A DNA stretch of 64,000 nt from Leptolyngbyaceae cyanobacterium (GTDB lineage: Bacteria; Cyanobacteriota; Cyanobacteriia; Cyanobacteriales; Aerosakkonemataceae). A model generated the notes under the pieces. It saw only the letters and a list, made by a program, of their open reading frames with translations, was not told where the DNA came from and ran no database searches. How positions within the stretch are numbered: the first letter of the stretch is position 1; the number at the start of each line of letters is the position of its first letter. Position numbers and translations under genes: made by a program. Below are positions 54,549-62,113 of the stretch, one piece after another. The DNA is taken from assembly GCA_036703985.1 (NCBI GenBank), contig DATNQN010000068.1, positions 32,183 to 96,182 of the forward strand, written 5' to 3'.

Positions 54549-55286
54549 CTAAATTAATTCAGCCAATTTAGCTTTCACAGCTTGAATATCCTGCCACATC
54601 AACCACTTCGGACTACCCCGTTCCTTAGAAGGATTTCTCAACAAATATGCTGGGTGCAAAATTGGCATACAAAGACGCCCTTCCCACTCCATCCAAGTAC
54701 CGCGAATTTTGGTAATTCCCCGCTTATCTCCAGTGACGCTTTTAACTGCCGTTGCGCCAGTTAAAAGAATAATTTTGGGATTAACCATGCGAATTTGCTC
54801 TAACAAATAAGGACGACAAGCAGCAACTTCATCCGGTGTCGGTTCGCGGTTTTTAGGCGGTCGGCATTTGTTCGCGTTACAAATATATACATCCGTTTCG
54901 CTATTGAGCCCCACAGAGGCGAGAATCTTCTCTAGGAGTTGACCCGCTTTCCCCACAAAAGGCAAACCCGTCTCGTCCTCATTTTGTCCCGGCGCTTCCC
55001 CAATTATCATTACTCGCGCTTCTGGATTACCCCGCGCAACCACAGCGTGAGTGCGGGTATCACCCAAACCGCAACGATGACACTGGTTACAATGATTCGC
55101 TAATTCATCTAAGTGTTTATAAGTACCTGAGGGAATCGGTATTTTCGCACTTGTGGGAATCAAATCATACTGAGAAGCTGACGGAGTAGGTGCTTCCCCA
55201 TTTGGTAAAAGATCAAACAGACTGAGTTGTTCTTCGTCGGGCATAAGTCGAATCGCAAACTTCCATGCCTCGATCCTATCAATCAT
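54549..55286 (-). CDS. Uracil-DNA glycosylase, family 4 (Fe-S)
   Basis: A 245-residue base-excision repair enzyme that removes uracil from DNA. GEAPGQNEDETGLPF near 98 is the family motif. HCNQCHRCGL near 65 has the first two Cys of the 4Fe-4S site, with further Cys near 140 (NANKCRPPKNR) and 156 (AACRPYLL). PILHPAYLLRNP near 217 is the C-terminal motif. The N-terminus contains QLSLF at residues 20-24, a textbook beta sliding clamp binding motif. The start ATG at 55286 is uncertain (55244 is the alternative); both keep that motif. Confidence 0.9.
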   Translation of the reverse strand: MIDRIEAWKFAIRLMPDEEQLSLFDLLPNGEAPTPSASQYDLIPTSAKIPIPSGTYKHLDELANHCNQCHRCGLGDTRTHAVVARGNPEARVMIIGEAPGQNEDETGLPFVGKAGQLLEKILASVGLNSETDVYICNANKCRPPKNREPTPDEVAACRPYLLEQIRMVNPKIILLTGATAVKSVTGDKRGITKIRGTWMEWEGRLCMPILHPAYLLRNPSKERGSPKWLMWQDIQAVKAKLAELI

Positions 55287-55461
55287 AGACCTAAAAATAC
55301 TCTTAACGGTGTTATAGGTAACTCAGTCCCAAAAAGATAACCGTAAAAATCGTTCGATCGCTTCTATTTTTTAAGCCAAAACCGAAGCAATGAGGGCAAT
55401 CAAATAAGGATAATAGCTATATATTTTCCCATTAAACTATTAAGATTAAATTTGCTATCAA

Positions 55462-57087
55462 ATGGACACTAACAAGCAGATAATTCCCGAACCATCGATT
55501 CCTAAAGAGGCGAATACTAATATTGATGAAATATGGCAAATGCTAAGTCATCAAGACTTTTTGATTCGGCAAAAGGGTGTCCGTAATTTGGTAAAAATAT
55601 CTAATATATCTACTGTCGAAAGACTAATCAAAATTTTAAATGAAGATTCTTACGTTCGGGGCTGGGCGGCTTGGGCTTTAAGTAAAATTGGTAGTGACGA
55701 AGCTATTACCGAACTCGGCAAAGCACTAAAAAATGAAGAGCAAGATGTGCGTTGTTGGGCTGTTTGGGCATTAGCAGAAATTGGCAGTGATGCCGCAGTA
55801 TGTAAACTATTATATGCTCTTTACCATCCCGATTATGAAGTACGTTGGCGAGCCATTACCGGGTTGGGAAGAATATTTGAAAAGCCATCGTCAAAGGACG
55901 ATCGAGAAGTATTAAATCATTTACTAAAAACAGTTAAAGATGAAGATTATTACGTTCGTAGCAGAGCGATTGCTGCCATAGGTAAATTACGTGCAAAAGT
56001 AGCTGTACCAATCCTATCCCAAGCACTATACGATCCTGAATTTTCCGTGCGTTATCGAGCGGCTGAAGCTTTAGAGAAAATTGGCGATTCTGAAGCTGTA
56101 TCTGCTTTAATGCAAGCTTTACAACATGATGATTCTGATGTGCGTTCTAGCGTTATTTATTCCTTGGCTCAAGTTAATAGTCAACTGGGAATTGATAGTT
56201 TATTAAAAGCGCTGCGCGATCCCGAATCAAAGGTGCGAGCTAAAGCTGCTGAAGTATTAGGAAAATTCAAGTCTAATGAAGTTATTAATGCTTTGTTAGA
56301 AGCTTTATTAGATGAAGATTTCTACGTGCGTTGGAGAGCCGCTTCTGCTTTAGGAGAAATTGGTTCTGAACAGGCAATTAATGGGTTAGTAGAAGCCCTT
56401 AAAGATAAAAACCCTTGCGTGCGAGGTGCGGCTGCTTCTGCTTTAGGCCAAATTGGTAGTAAATCAGCCTTATCTGGCTTATGGCGAAGTATTAAAGATA
56501 AAGATTATTATGTTAGTAAAAGAGTAGCGATCGCTTTAAAGAAAATTACTGCCAAATCTGTGGCTAGTAAAATGATAGCTAATCAAAGTCAACAGAGTAA
56601 TTTACCTAATATTTTGATAACTTCTTATGGAGAAGCTGGTGAACATATTCTTTGCCCGAACAGAGGGCCATTAATTAAACATTTAATTTCGATTGCTAGC
56701 CCTGGTGTAGACCTTCCTGAAGGTTATACGAATGTACCTCATCGACTCCGCTTGGAGTTTGATGATATAGATATTCCCCATAATGACCCTGAATACGTAT
56801 TAGCAACTCCGGAACATATCAGAAAGGTAATTAATTTCGTGTCTGAAGTTTCCGAGTTGAACGGACATATCCTCATTCATTGCCAAGCGGGAATCAGTCG
56901 GTCTTCTGCGGTGGCTTTGACTGTCTGCGCTCAGCTACTTGGGGCTGGTAAGGAAAAAGATGCAATGGAAATAGTTATGAAGGCTAGACCCCAAGCGATG
57001 CCTAACTTGTGGGTGGTGGAATTAGCTGATGATGCTTTGGGGAGAGGGGGTAAGTTGTTAGAAGTTGCCCAAGGTTATCAAGGCTAA
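55462..57087 (+). CDS. HEAT-repeat protein fused to a dual-specificity phosphatase
   Basis: A 541-residue protein of two parts. About residues 30-360 are ten HEAT-like (PBS-lyase type) repeats of roughly 31 residues: VRGWAAWALSKIGSDEAI, VRCWAVWALAEIGSDAAV and so on, a protein-binding solenoid. The last 150 residues form a tyrosine/dual-specificity phosphatase. HCQAGISRSSA gives the Cys-x5-Arg loop (Cys474, Arg480), and DDIDIPHND near 432 likely supplies the general acid Asp. Both parts look intact and in one frame. A repeat solenoid joined to a phosphatase is unusual. Target unknown; the solenoid probably brings in the substrate. Confidence 0.85.
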   Translation: MDTNKQIIPEPSIPKEANTNIDEIWQMLSHQDFLIRQKGVRNLVKISNISTVERLIKILNEDSYVRGWAAWALSKIGSDEAITELGKALKNEEQDVRCWAVWALAEIGSDAAVCKLLYALYHPDYEVRWRAITGLGRIFEKPSSKDDREVLNHLLKTVKDEDYYVRSRAIAAIGKLRAKVAVPILSQALYDPEFSVRYRAAEALEKIGDSEAVSALMQALQHDDSDVRSSVIYSLAQVNSQLGIDSLLKALRDPESKVRAKAAEVLGKFKSNEVINALLEALLDEDFYVRWRAASALGEIGSEQAINGLVEALKDKNPCVRGAAASALGQIGSKSALSGLWRSIKDKDYYVSKRVAIALKKITAKSVASKMIANQSQQSNLPNILITSYGEAGEHILCPNRGPLIKHLISIASPGVDLPEGYTNVPHRLRLEFDDIDIPHNDPEYVLATPEHIRKVINFVSEVSELNGHILIHCQAGISRSSAVALTVCAQLLGAGKEKDAMEIVMKARPQAMPNLWVVELADDALGRGGKLLEVAQGYQG

Positions 57088-57118
57088 TGCAGGTTGTGTA
57101 AGTGAGGAAAGAAGGATA

Positions 57119-57361
57119 TTAAAATGGCATATCGTCGTCGTCAAAGCTATCTTGGGGAAAGTCATCATTTTGCTCTGGTTTTGCTTCGTTTTCTAGTTCT
57201 GTTTGCATATCAATCCAGCGCTTGGCTTGTTTGAGTGCTTCTTTTTCATTTTTGGCGTTGTGAACTGGTATAAAGCATTTACCGCCGGCATTCCAGACTT
57301 CCACGCAGAACACTGGTCTTGCTTCGATAATCCATCCTTTGTAAATTTCTGGGGAATTCAT
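57119..57361 (-). CDS. Small protein with SSB-like acidic C-terminal tip
   Basis: From the ATG at 57361 this is an 80-residue protein: a compact N-terminal part (GWIIEARPVFCVEVWNAGG, KCFIPVHNAKNEKEALKQAKRW) and an acidic tail, ending DDDDMPF. The last residues closely resemble the DDD(I/L)PF tip by which single-stranded DNA-binding protein recruits repair and replication partners. The rest is not an OB fold I recognise. The frame extends upstream to 57514, but that part reads poorly. The convergent neighbour is the HEAT-phosphatase gene. Confidence 0.6.
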   Translation of the reverse strand: MNSPEIYKGWIIEARPVFCVEVWNAGGKCFIPVHNAKNEKEALKQAKRWIDMQTELENEAKPEQNDDFPQDSFDDDDMPF

Positions 57362-57585
57362 AGTTAATAAAAATTGTTTATTCTCTTGCTGCCAATCACC
57401 TAAATATATGCTATAATTTAGCACTTTTGGAAGTGAGTATTTCAATGAATCTCCGATCGAGATCGAAATCAAACTCATCTCCAAATTCCTATTTTGAACG
57501 TAACACGTTAACACCTTAGAACGTTAGTTTTCGTTACGACAAAAAATATCAAAGTCTGTTAAATTATTTAAACTATTTAAACAAT

Positions 57586-58968
57586 TCAATTCCCAAAATT
57601 AGTGGCAGGTAATGATGGCTGAAGTTGTTTTAGCTTATTTCGGGCCGAGATCAAAAGTTGTTGCGCTTCTGGATGCGCCGTTGTCCCTGGTTTTACTTGT
57701 TGTAATTGACTGATAATTTCCTGCATTTGACCGATCGTGCGCTCCTTGTAGGCTGAGAAAGGCTGATTAGTAGAAGTAGCCAGCAATGATGTGATTTGCT
57801 CTTTAGCTTCCTTAAGAGCGATCGCAGATGTTTCTTCTGCTTGCCTTCTAATTTGTACGGTTCCTAAATTAGTCCTATAAGTTGCCAATAAATTTTGAGC
57901 TTCTATGTAGCCAGAATCTCGCTCTGTCAATTGCTCCAGCCGATTAATTGCTTCTTGCCAGTGATTTTCAACTTGTTGCCACTTAGCTGCTAAATGAGGT
58001 GGATTTTGCCCTAGTTTAGCTGCTTCCATCGCAAATTGTTTAGCTGCTTCAATCCCAGAGAACTCCACAAAATTACGCTCGTAAGTGATTAGTTTGGCTC
58101 TGGCTGTTTTTCCTGCCAGCGTTTCATCAGAAATTTGTTTTAAGCGATCGAGATTTGCTTGCCAAGATGCCACCACTGTTGATCTTTGTGCAGGGGTCTG
58201 CGCTTCTTGGTACTGCTGTTTAGTTGTATCTAGCGCTTGTTCGATTTGTTGTAGTTGCTCCTGAGCCTGCTTTTCTTGAAAAACTTGAGCCTGCATTTCT
58301 TCAACTTGGGAACGCAACGAAGAAAATTTATCATCATAGACTTTCTCGTAGTGATAACGCACTTTTCCTTTGCGCGTTATATATGGTTCTGAAGAATAAT
58401 ATGAAACAGGCAGTTGGTCTATGTGTTTTTTAGCTTGGATTAATTTCTCTTCACCTAAAGCCAAATCTGCTGGTGCAGTTGCTTGGGTAATTAAACGTTC
58501 TGCTTGCTCTACTAAAGAGATCGCCTGCTTATAATTTTCATCTGTACTCAACCTGGAAGGATTAGGTAATTTTGGCTCTTTCTTTTTTTCCGGTAAATCA
58601 GCCCGATTTTCTGCTGTTTCAGGTATTGGATAAAGACTAGCGAGCACCCCAAGCCCCACCACTGTACCTACTATAACTATAGCTGTTAACTTAACTTTGC
58701 TCCATAGGCTTGCTGGACGGTTGGCTTTAGCAGCTGCAAGCAGAGACTTTTCGCTAAAGTTGGGATAAGTAGAAACGACCATTCTCCGCATTTCTTCTAA
58801 GGAAGCCGATGAACCTTTTTGCGATCGCAGCTTTTCTAAATCCTTCAGCACGATGTCTTGTTCTATTTTGCTCAAAGGATCGCTTCCGGCACATTTTTTC
58901 ACTTCCGCAGCGAGAATTCCAAAGGCGCGTTTATTAAGACGTAGCATATTTGATACCAACCAAGCCAT
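57586..58968 (-). CDS. Single-span membrane protein with coiled-coil domain, hypothetical
   Basis: A 460-residue protein. A charged cytosolic N-terminal part of about 90 residues precedes one membrane segment (about 96-116, TAIVIVGTVVGLGVLASLYP). A long helical domain of Gln/Ala/Lys/Glu repeats (160-450) with coiled-coil character (QAQEQLQQIEQALDTTKQQY) follows. I know no family. An ATG at 58947 would give a start seven residues later. The layout suggests a tethered extracytoplasmic rod; no partner is nearby. Confidence 0.65.
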   Translation of the reverse strand: MAWLVSNMLRLNKRAFGILAAEVKKCAGSDPLSKIEQDIVLKDLEKLRSQKGSSASLEEMRRMVVSTYPNFSEKSLLAAAKANRPASLWSKVKLTAIVIVGTVVGLGVLASLYPIPETAENRADLPEKKKEPKLPNPSRLSTDENYKQAISLVEQAERLITQATAPADLALGEEKLIQAKKHIDQLPVSYYSSEPYITRKGKVRYHYEKVYDDKFSSLRSQVEEMQAQVFQEKQAQEQLQQIEQALDTTKQQYQEAQTPAQRSTVVASWQANLDRLKQISDETLAGKTARAKLITYERNFVEFSGIEAAKQFAMEAAKLGQNPPHLAAKWQQVENHWQEAINRLEQLTERDSGYIEAQNLLATYRTNLGTVQIRRQAEETSAIALKEAKEQITSLLATSTNQPFSAYKERTIGQMQEIISQLQQVKPGTTAHPEAQQLLISARNKLKQLQPSLPATNFGN

Positions 58969-59294
58969 TCAATTTGCAGACGACTCGTACTGCCAAATTT
59001 TCTTATCCATAATCATGTCACAATTTGGTTATCTTTTTGGAAATATGTAAATCAAGCCTAACTGCCTTGGAGCGCTCTCAATTTATGAGAAGATGAGTAA
59101 TACTACTGAGGTAGATAAGATTCAAGAACTGTTAAGTTGCATTTTGGATGTTTTTGTGATGGATAAACTAATTTGTCAAAATCAAAAACACTGAGAAATA
59201 AAGGCAGAGATTCTTGATTGCACGAGCGAAATCTAGTAGGGTGTTTTTCTGTAATTGAAATTTTTTGTCAAACCTGGAGAGTTAGCGAGAAAAT
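58969..59294. other. Intergenic region, no gene seen
   Basis: This 326-base spacer lies between divergent genes. It holds no recognised repeat or ORF. The cysC ATG at 59295 lacks a strong Shine-Dalgarno. Confidence 0.35.
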
Positions 59295-59825
59295 ATGAAA
59301 CAGCTTGGGGTAACGGTATGGTTTACAGGACTCAGCGGCGCTGGAAAAACTACGATCAGTAGAGCAGTAGAACAGGAATTGCGATCGCGCGGTTACAATA
59401 TAGAAATCCTCGACGGGGATATTGTGCGGGAAAACTTGACTAAGGGATTGGGTTTTAGTAAAGAAGACCGAGATGAAAATATCCGCCGCATTGGATTTGT
59501 TGCCCATCTTTTGAGTAGAAACGGCGTAATTGTTCTGGTTTCCGCTATTTCCCCTTATCGCGAAATGCGACGAGAAGTGAGAAAGCGCATCGACGACTTC
59601 ATCGAAGTTTACGTGAATGCACCCTTAGCAGTGTGCGAAGAAAGAGACGTAAAAGGATTGTATAAGAAAGCACGGGCAGGTCAAATTCAACATTTTACGG
59701 GTATTGACGATCCTTACGAAGAACCGGAAAATGCTGATGTAGAATGTCGCACCGATCTCGAAACGATCGAAGAAAGCGTGGCGAAAGTTTTAAATAAACT
59801 GGAAACTGCTGGATATATTAATTAA
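59295..59825 (+). CDS. cysC: Adenylylsulfate kinase (APS kinase)
   Basis: A 176-residue kinase that phosphorylates adenylylsulfate to PAPS in sulfate assimilation. The P-loop [11 protein letters not shown] lies at 12-22. [28 protein letters not shown] (about 35-60) contains the family DGDxxR and DRxxNIRR signatures. [11 protein letters not shown] lies near 82. Length is normal for stand-alone bacterial CysC. No sulfurylase gene is adjacent, as usual in cyanobacteria. Confidence 0.95.
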   Translation: MKQLGVTVWFTGLSGAGKTTISRAVEQELRSRGYNIEILDGDIVRENLTKGLGFSKEDRDENIRRIGFVAHLLSRNGVIVLVSAISPYREMRREVRKRIDDFIEVYVNAPLAVCEERDVKGLYKKARAGQIQHFTGIDDPYEEPENADVECRTDLETIEESVAKVLNKLETAGYIN

Positions 59826-59900
59826 GGAATGGGGAAAGGGAAAGGGAAGCTAATAGCTAGTAGTCCACCAAATTAATTTGGATTAGTTATTGTTTGCCAA

Positions 59901-59929
59901 AAACCCGGTTTTTCTAAAAAACCGGGTTT
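59901..59929. repeat. AAACCCGG hairpin (family member 5)
   Basis: AAACCCGGTTTTT (59901-59913) is perfectly inverted at 59917-59929 with a 3-base loop. It sits 76 bases past the cysC stop and could also terminate transcription. Confidence 0.75.
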
Positions 59930-59977
59930 CTCGAATCCCTCAAAACTAATTTTGCGGATTGCACTTGAAAACCACAA

Positions 59978-60757
59978 TTACATATATCTAGTTAATTGAA
60001 CTCGATAACGTTCTTTTTTAGTTACGGCTACTTCGCCAACTTGCAAGCGTCCTTTACCGCTAATCGCAATTAAATCACCGGTTTTAACTAGATGACTGGC
60101 AGAATTGATATCTTTCCAGTTAACTCGCACATCTCCGCTATTAATTAATTCCACCATTTTACTGCGAGACATCCCGAAACCCGCAGAAGCGATCGCATCT
60201 AATCGCAAAGAAGCTTCAACTGTGGTTAACTCTTTCTTTTTCGGTTCCTTAATCTTCAGTTCGCCCAATTCAATTCGCTGCGTTTTCACAGGGACCGATC
60301 GCACTTGGGTAAGATGTTGTTCTAGGTATTCCACCATTTCCGGTACTACCAGAGTTTGAGCACCCCGTTCTCCCAAAACAATGATATCTCCCGTTTTTTC
60401 CCGAATAATGCCACATCCCAGCATCGCACCCAGAAAATCGCGATGAGTCGCCGGATCGAACAGAAAATTCCCAGCAATCTCTAGAGGTACGATTTCTACT
60501 TGGGATGAGTCGAGGGGAAGTTCAGAACGCGCGATCGCAATTCGCTGTCTTTCTGCTTGCGGATAACCTCCCCAAGCTAACAAATGCACCTCCGTTAAAC
60601 GACCGAACATTTGCTGAATTTCCGCCAATTCCGGAGGAGAAAGAAAATCAGTTAAAACAACTTCCCAAGTTTTAATTGCCTGTTCAGCTAAGTCAATTAC
60701 CCTAGCCGCAGTATCGCGATTTTCGATTCCTTTTAAAAGTTCTTCCCTTGGTAACAT
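59978..60757 (-). CDS. Photosystem II S4 domain protein (YlmH-like)
   Basis: A 259-residue protein. It starts with a YlmH/S4-type N-terminal domain (LLKGIENRDTAARVIDLAEQA, FLSPPELAEI). The RNA-binding S4 domain (about 183-235) contains SLRLDAIASAGFGMSRSKMV. This is the arrangement of the family named photosystem II S4 domain protein, found in cyanobacteria and chloroplasts and thought to act in PSII biogenesis. No other PSII gene is adjacent. The call rests on family pattern; the RNA target is unknown. Confidence 0.82.
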   Translation of the reverse strand: MLPREELLKGIENRDTAARVIDLAEQAIKTWEVVLTDFLSPPELAEIQQMFGRLTEVHLLAWGGYPQAERQRIAIARSELPLDSSQVEIVPLEIAGNFLFDPATHRDFLGAMLGCGIIREKTGDIIVLGERGAQTLVVPEMVEYLEQHLTQVRSVPVKTQRIELGELKIKEPKKKELTTVEASLRLDAIASAGFGMSRSKMVELINSGDVRVNWKDINSASHLVKTGDLIAISGKGRLQVGEVAVTKKERYRVQLTRYM

Positions 60758-60765
60758 CGTTCAAT

Positions 60766-61008
60766 TAAAGGATGAAGTATGAAGTTAGAAGGATGAAAGA
60801 CGAAGTATGAATGAGAGAATTAATTTTCTTTAATCCGCTCTGCCCTTGCCCCATCTTCCCATCTTTTTATCGAAGTGGTGGAAAATTTTTACTCCAGATG
60901 TACTAATACAGTAAGGCAGAAATAACTAATCAGTTGAAAAAAGATGAAAAGCACAAACAGAAAACATTTCTTTCCTTTAGCCTTCATCCTTCTAACTTCA
61001 GCCTTCAG
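60766..61008. repeat. Inverted GGATGAAG element overlapping a gene's 3' end
   Basis: GAAGTTAGAAGGATGAA (60781-60797) is perfectly inverted at 60983-60999, inside longer GGATGAAGTATGAAG-type arms on both sides. The right arm contains the final codons and the stop (60998-61000) of the gene at 60998-61504. The arms are about 185 bases apart. Confidence 0.7.
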
Positions 61009-61504
61009 AATAACCTTGAATATTTTCCGGTTCAAATTGGCGAATAATGCTAGTAGCTTGGCGAGTCAGCTTTTCCGAACCTCGCACGATAATTATATAT
61101 TTCCCAGCATTTAAACGGTTGCGATAAGGTAAAGCGTCACCGCTACCAAATAATAAACCGCTGCCACCGCCAGCAAAAACGCTGCCCATCAAACCGCCAA
61201 AAGCACCCAAAACCCCGCCTACTAAATGGTTACCAATTTCTCCCGCCCAAGCAAAGGTATTTAATCCAGTTAATAGGCTAAATGCAGTACCGGCGACAAA
61301 ACCAAAAGGTACTAACCAAAATGCCATTAGTTTAGTTTGCTTAATAGCTTGCTGGTTAGGGTCAATCAGGCCAAACTCATCAGCAGTTTTATACCCCCTG
61401 CCCAGTATATTGATGTTATCCATTGGTAAACCTTCTTTTTCTAAAGCAGAGTATGCTGCTTCTGCTTGAATGCGGTCTTCCACTACGGCAACGAGGTAAT
61501 TCAT
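60998..61504 (-). CDS. Conserved membrane protein with Gly-rich segment
   Basis: A 168-residue protein with a soluble N-terminal part (MNYLVAVVEDRIQAEAAYSA, GRGYKTADEFGLIDP) and two hydrophobic, Gly-rich segments (about 59-83 and 90-120, GGVLGAFGGLMGSVFAGGGSG). A soluble end, GKYIIIVRGSEKLTRQATSII, follows. The paired ends look like the GsiB/general-stress-protein-17M type fold around a glycine-zipper membrane region. I cannot name it further. Its last codons come from a repeat arm, so the C-terminus may be altered. Confidence 0.65.
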   Translation of the reverse strand: MNYLVAVVEDRIQAEAAYSALEKEGLPMDNINILGRGYKTADEFGLIDPNQQAIKQTKLMAFWLVPFGFVAGTAFSLLTGLNTFAWAGEIGNHLVGGVLGAFGGLMGSVFAGGGSGLLFGSGDALPYRNRLNAGKYIIIVRGSEKLTRQATSIIRQFEPENIQGYSEG

Positions 61505-61814
61505 AGACTATTTTTGCGATACTCGATGTAAATGTAAGTTAATTAACAGATTATCAGCCTGGTGAAGAATGAAGGATGAAGTATGAAGGATAAGAACTAA
61601 ATTATTTAATTGTCCCCATCTCCCCATATCTCGGAAGAGTATCCGTTGTAAGTTCTCAGTTTTAAATTAAAACTCAAAACTCAAAACTCTCCCCATCCCC
61701 CCATCTCCCCATCTCCGACCCCACCGATCCCCACACCAAGGATAAAAACTTTCTAGCAATTCAGTATTGCCTATACCATTTTGCCGCTAGAATGACCTAC
61801 TGTAGAGATTTCCA
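61505..61814. other. Intergenic region with low-complexity repeats
   Basis: GAAGGATGAAG-type units occupy 61562-61590, and CCCCATCTCC tandem units appear at 61612-61630 and 61686-61716. Near the end (61780-61810) a TTGCCG ... TAGAGA pair could be a promoter for a transcript starting just before 61815. Confidence 0.45.
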
Positions 61815-62039
61815 ATGGTAGCAAATAACTTGCACTGCGTTAAAGGAGCCTGCAAACTAAAGATTTCGGCCTGTAGAAGACGGGTTGCTGTCAGTGAGCG
61901 CGATGTTCTACCATCCACCGAATGCGGTGCGGACTTGTTCCTCTTGATGGCTTTTGCGGTTGAAGCTGGCAGCCCCGACGATCGAGTATATTGTAAAGCT
62001 ATTGGTTGCGGGTACACTAGAAAATCCCATCTCTACTAG
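61815..62039 (+). CDS. Cys-rich small ORF upstream of serA (uncertain)
   Basis: A 74-residue frame, MVANNLHCVKGACKLKIS..., carries six Cys (8, 13, 20, 37, 59, 64) arranged as C-x4-C, single Cys and C-x4-C, which might bind metal. There is no Shine-Dalgarno, but a promoter-like sequence lies right before it, so a leaderless mRNA or an untranslated sRNA are alternatives. Composition is less AT-rich than the surrounding spacer, which argues for some conserved function. It ends 74 bases before serA. Confidence 0.4.
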   Translation: MVANNLHCVKGACKLKISACRRRVAVSERDVLPSTECGADLFLLMAFAVEAGSPDDRVYCKAIGCGYTRKSHLY

Positions 62040-62113
62040 CAGTGGCAAGCGCGACTGCAACTCACTATAAAGTTGGCGGGATCGTTATCCCCCTCTAAAC
62101 TCACTTACTAATC

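Noticed and set aside
61787..62017. 76-codon minus-strand frame opposite the Cys-rich ORF
   Set aside because: Its sequence is Ser/Arg-rich and lacks any motif, with no ribosome site. It is taken as the complement of whatever is encoded on the plus strand.
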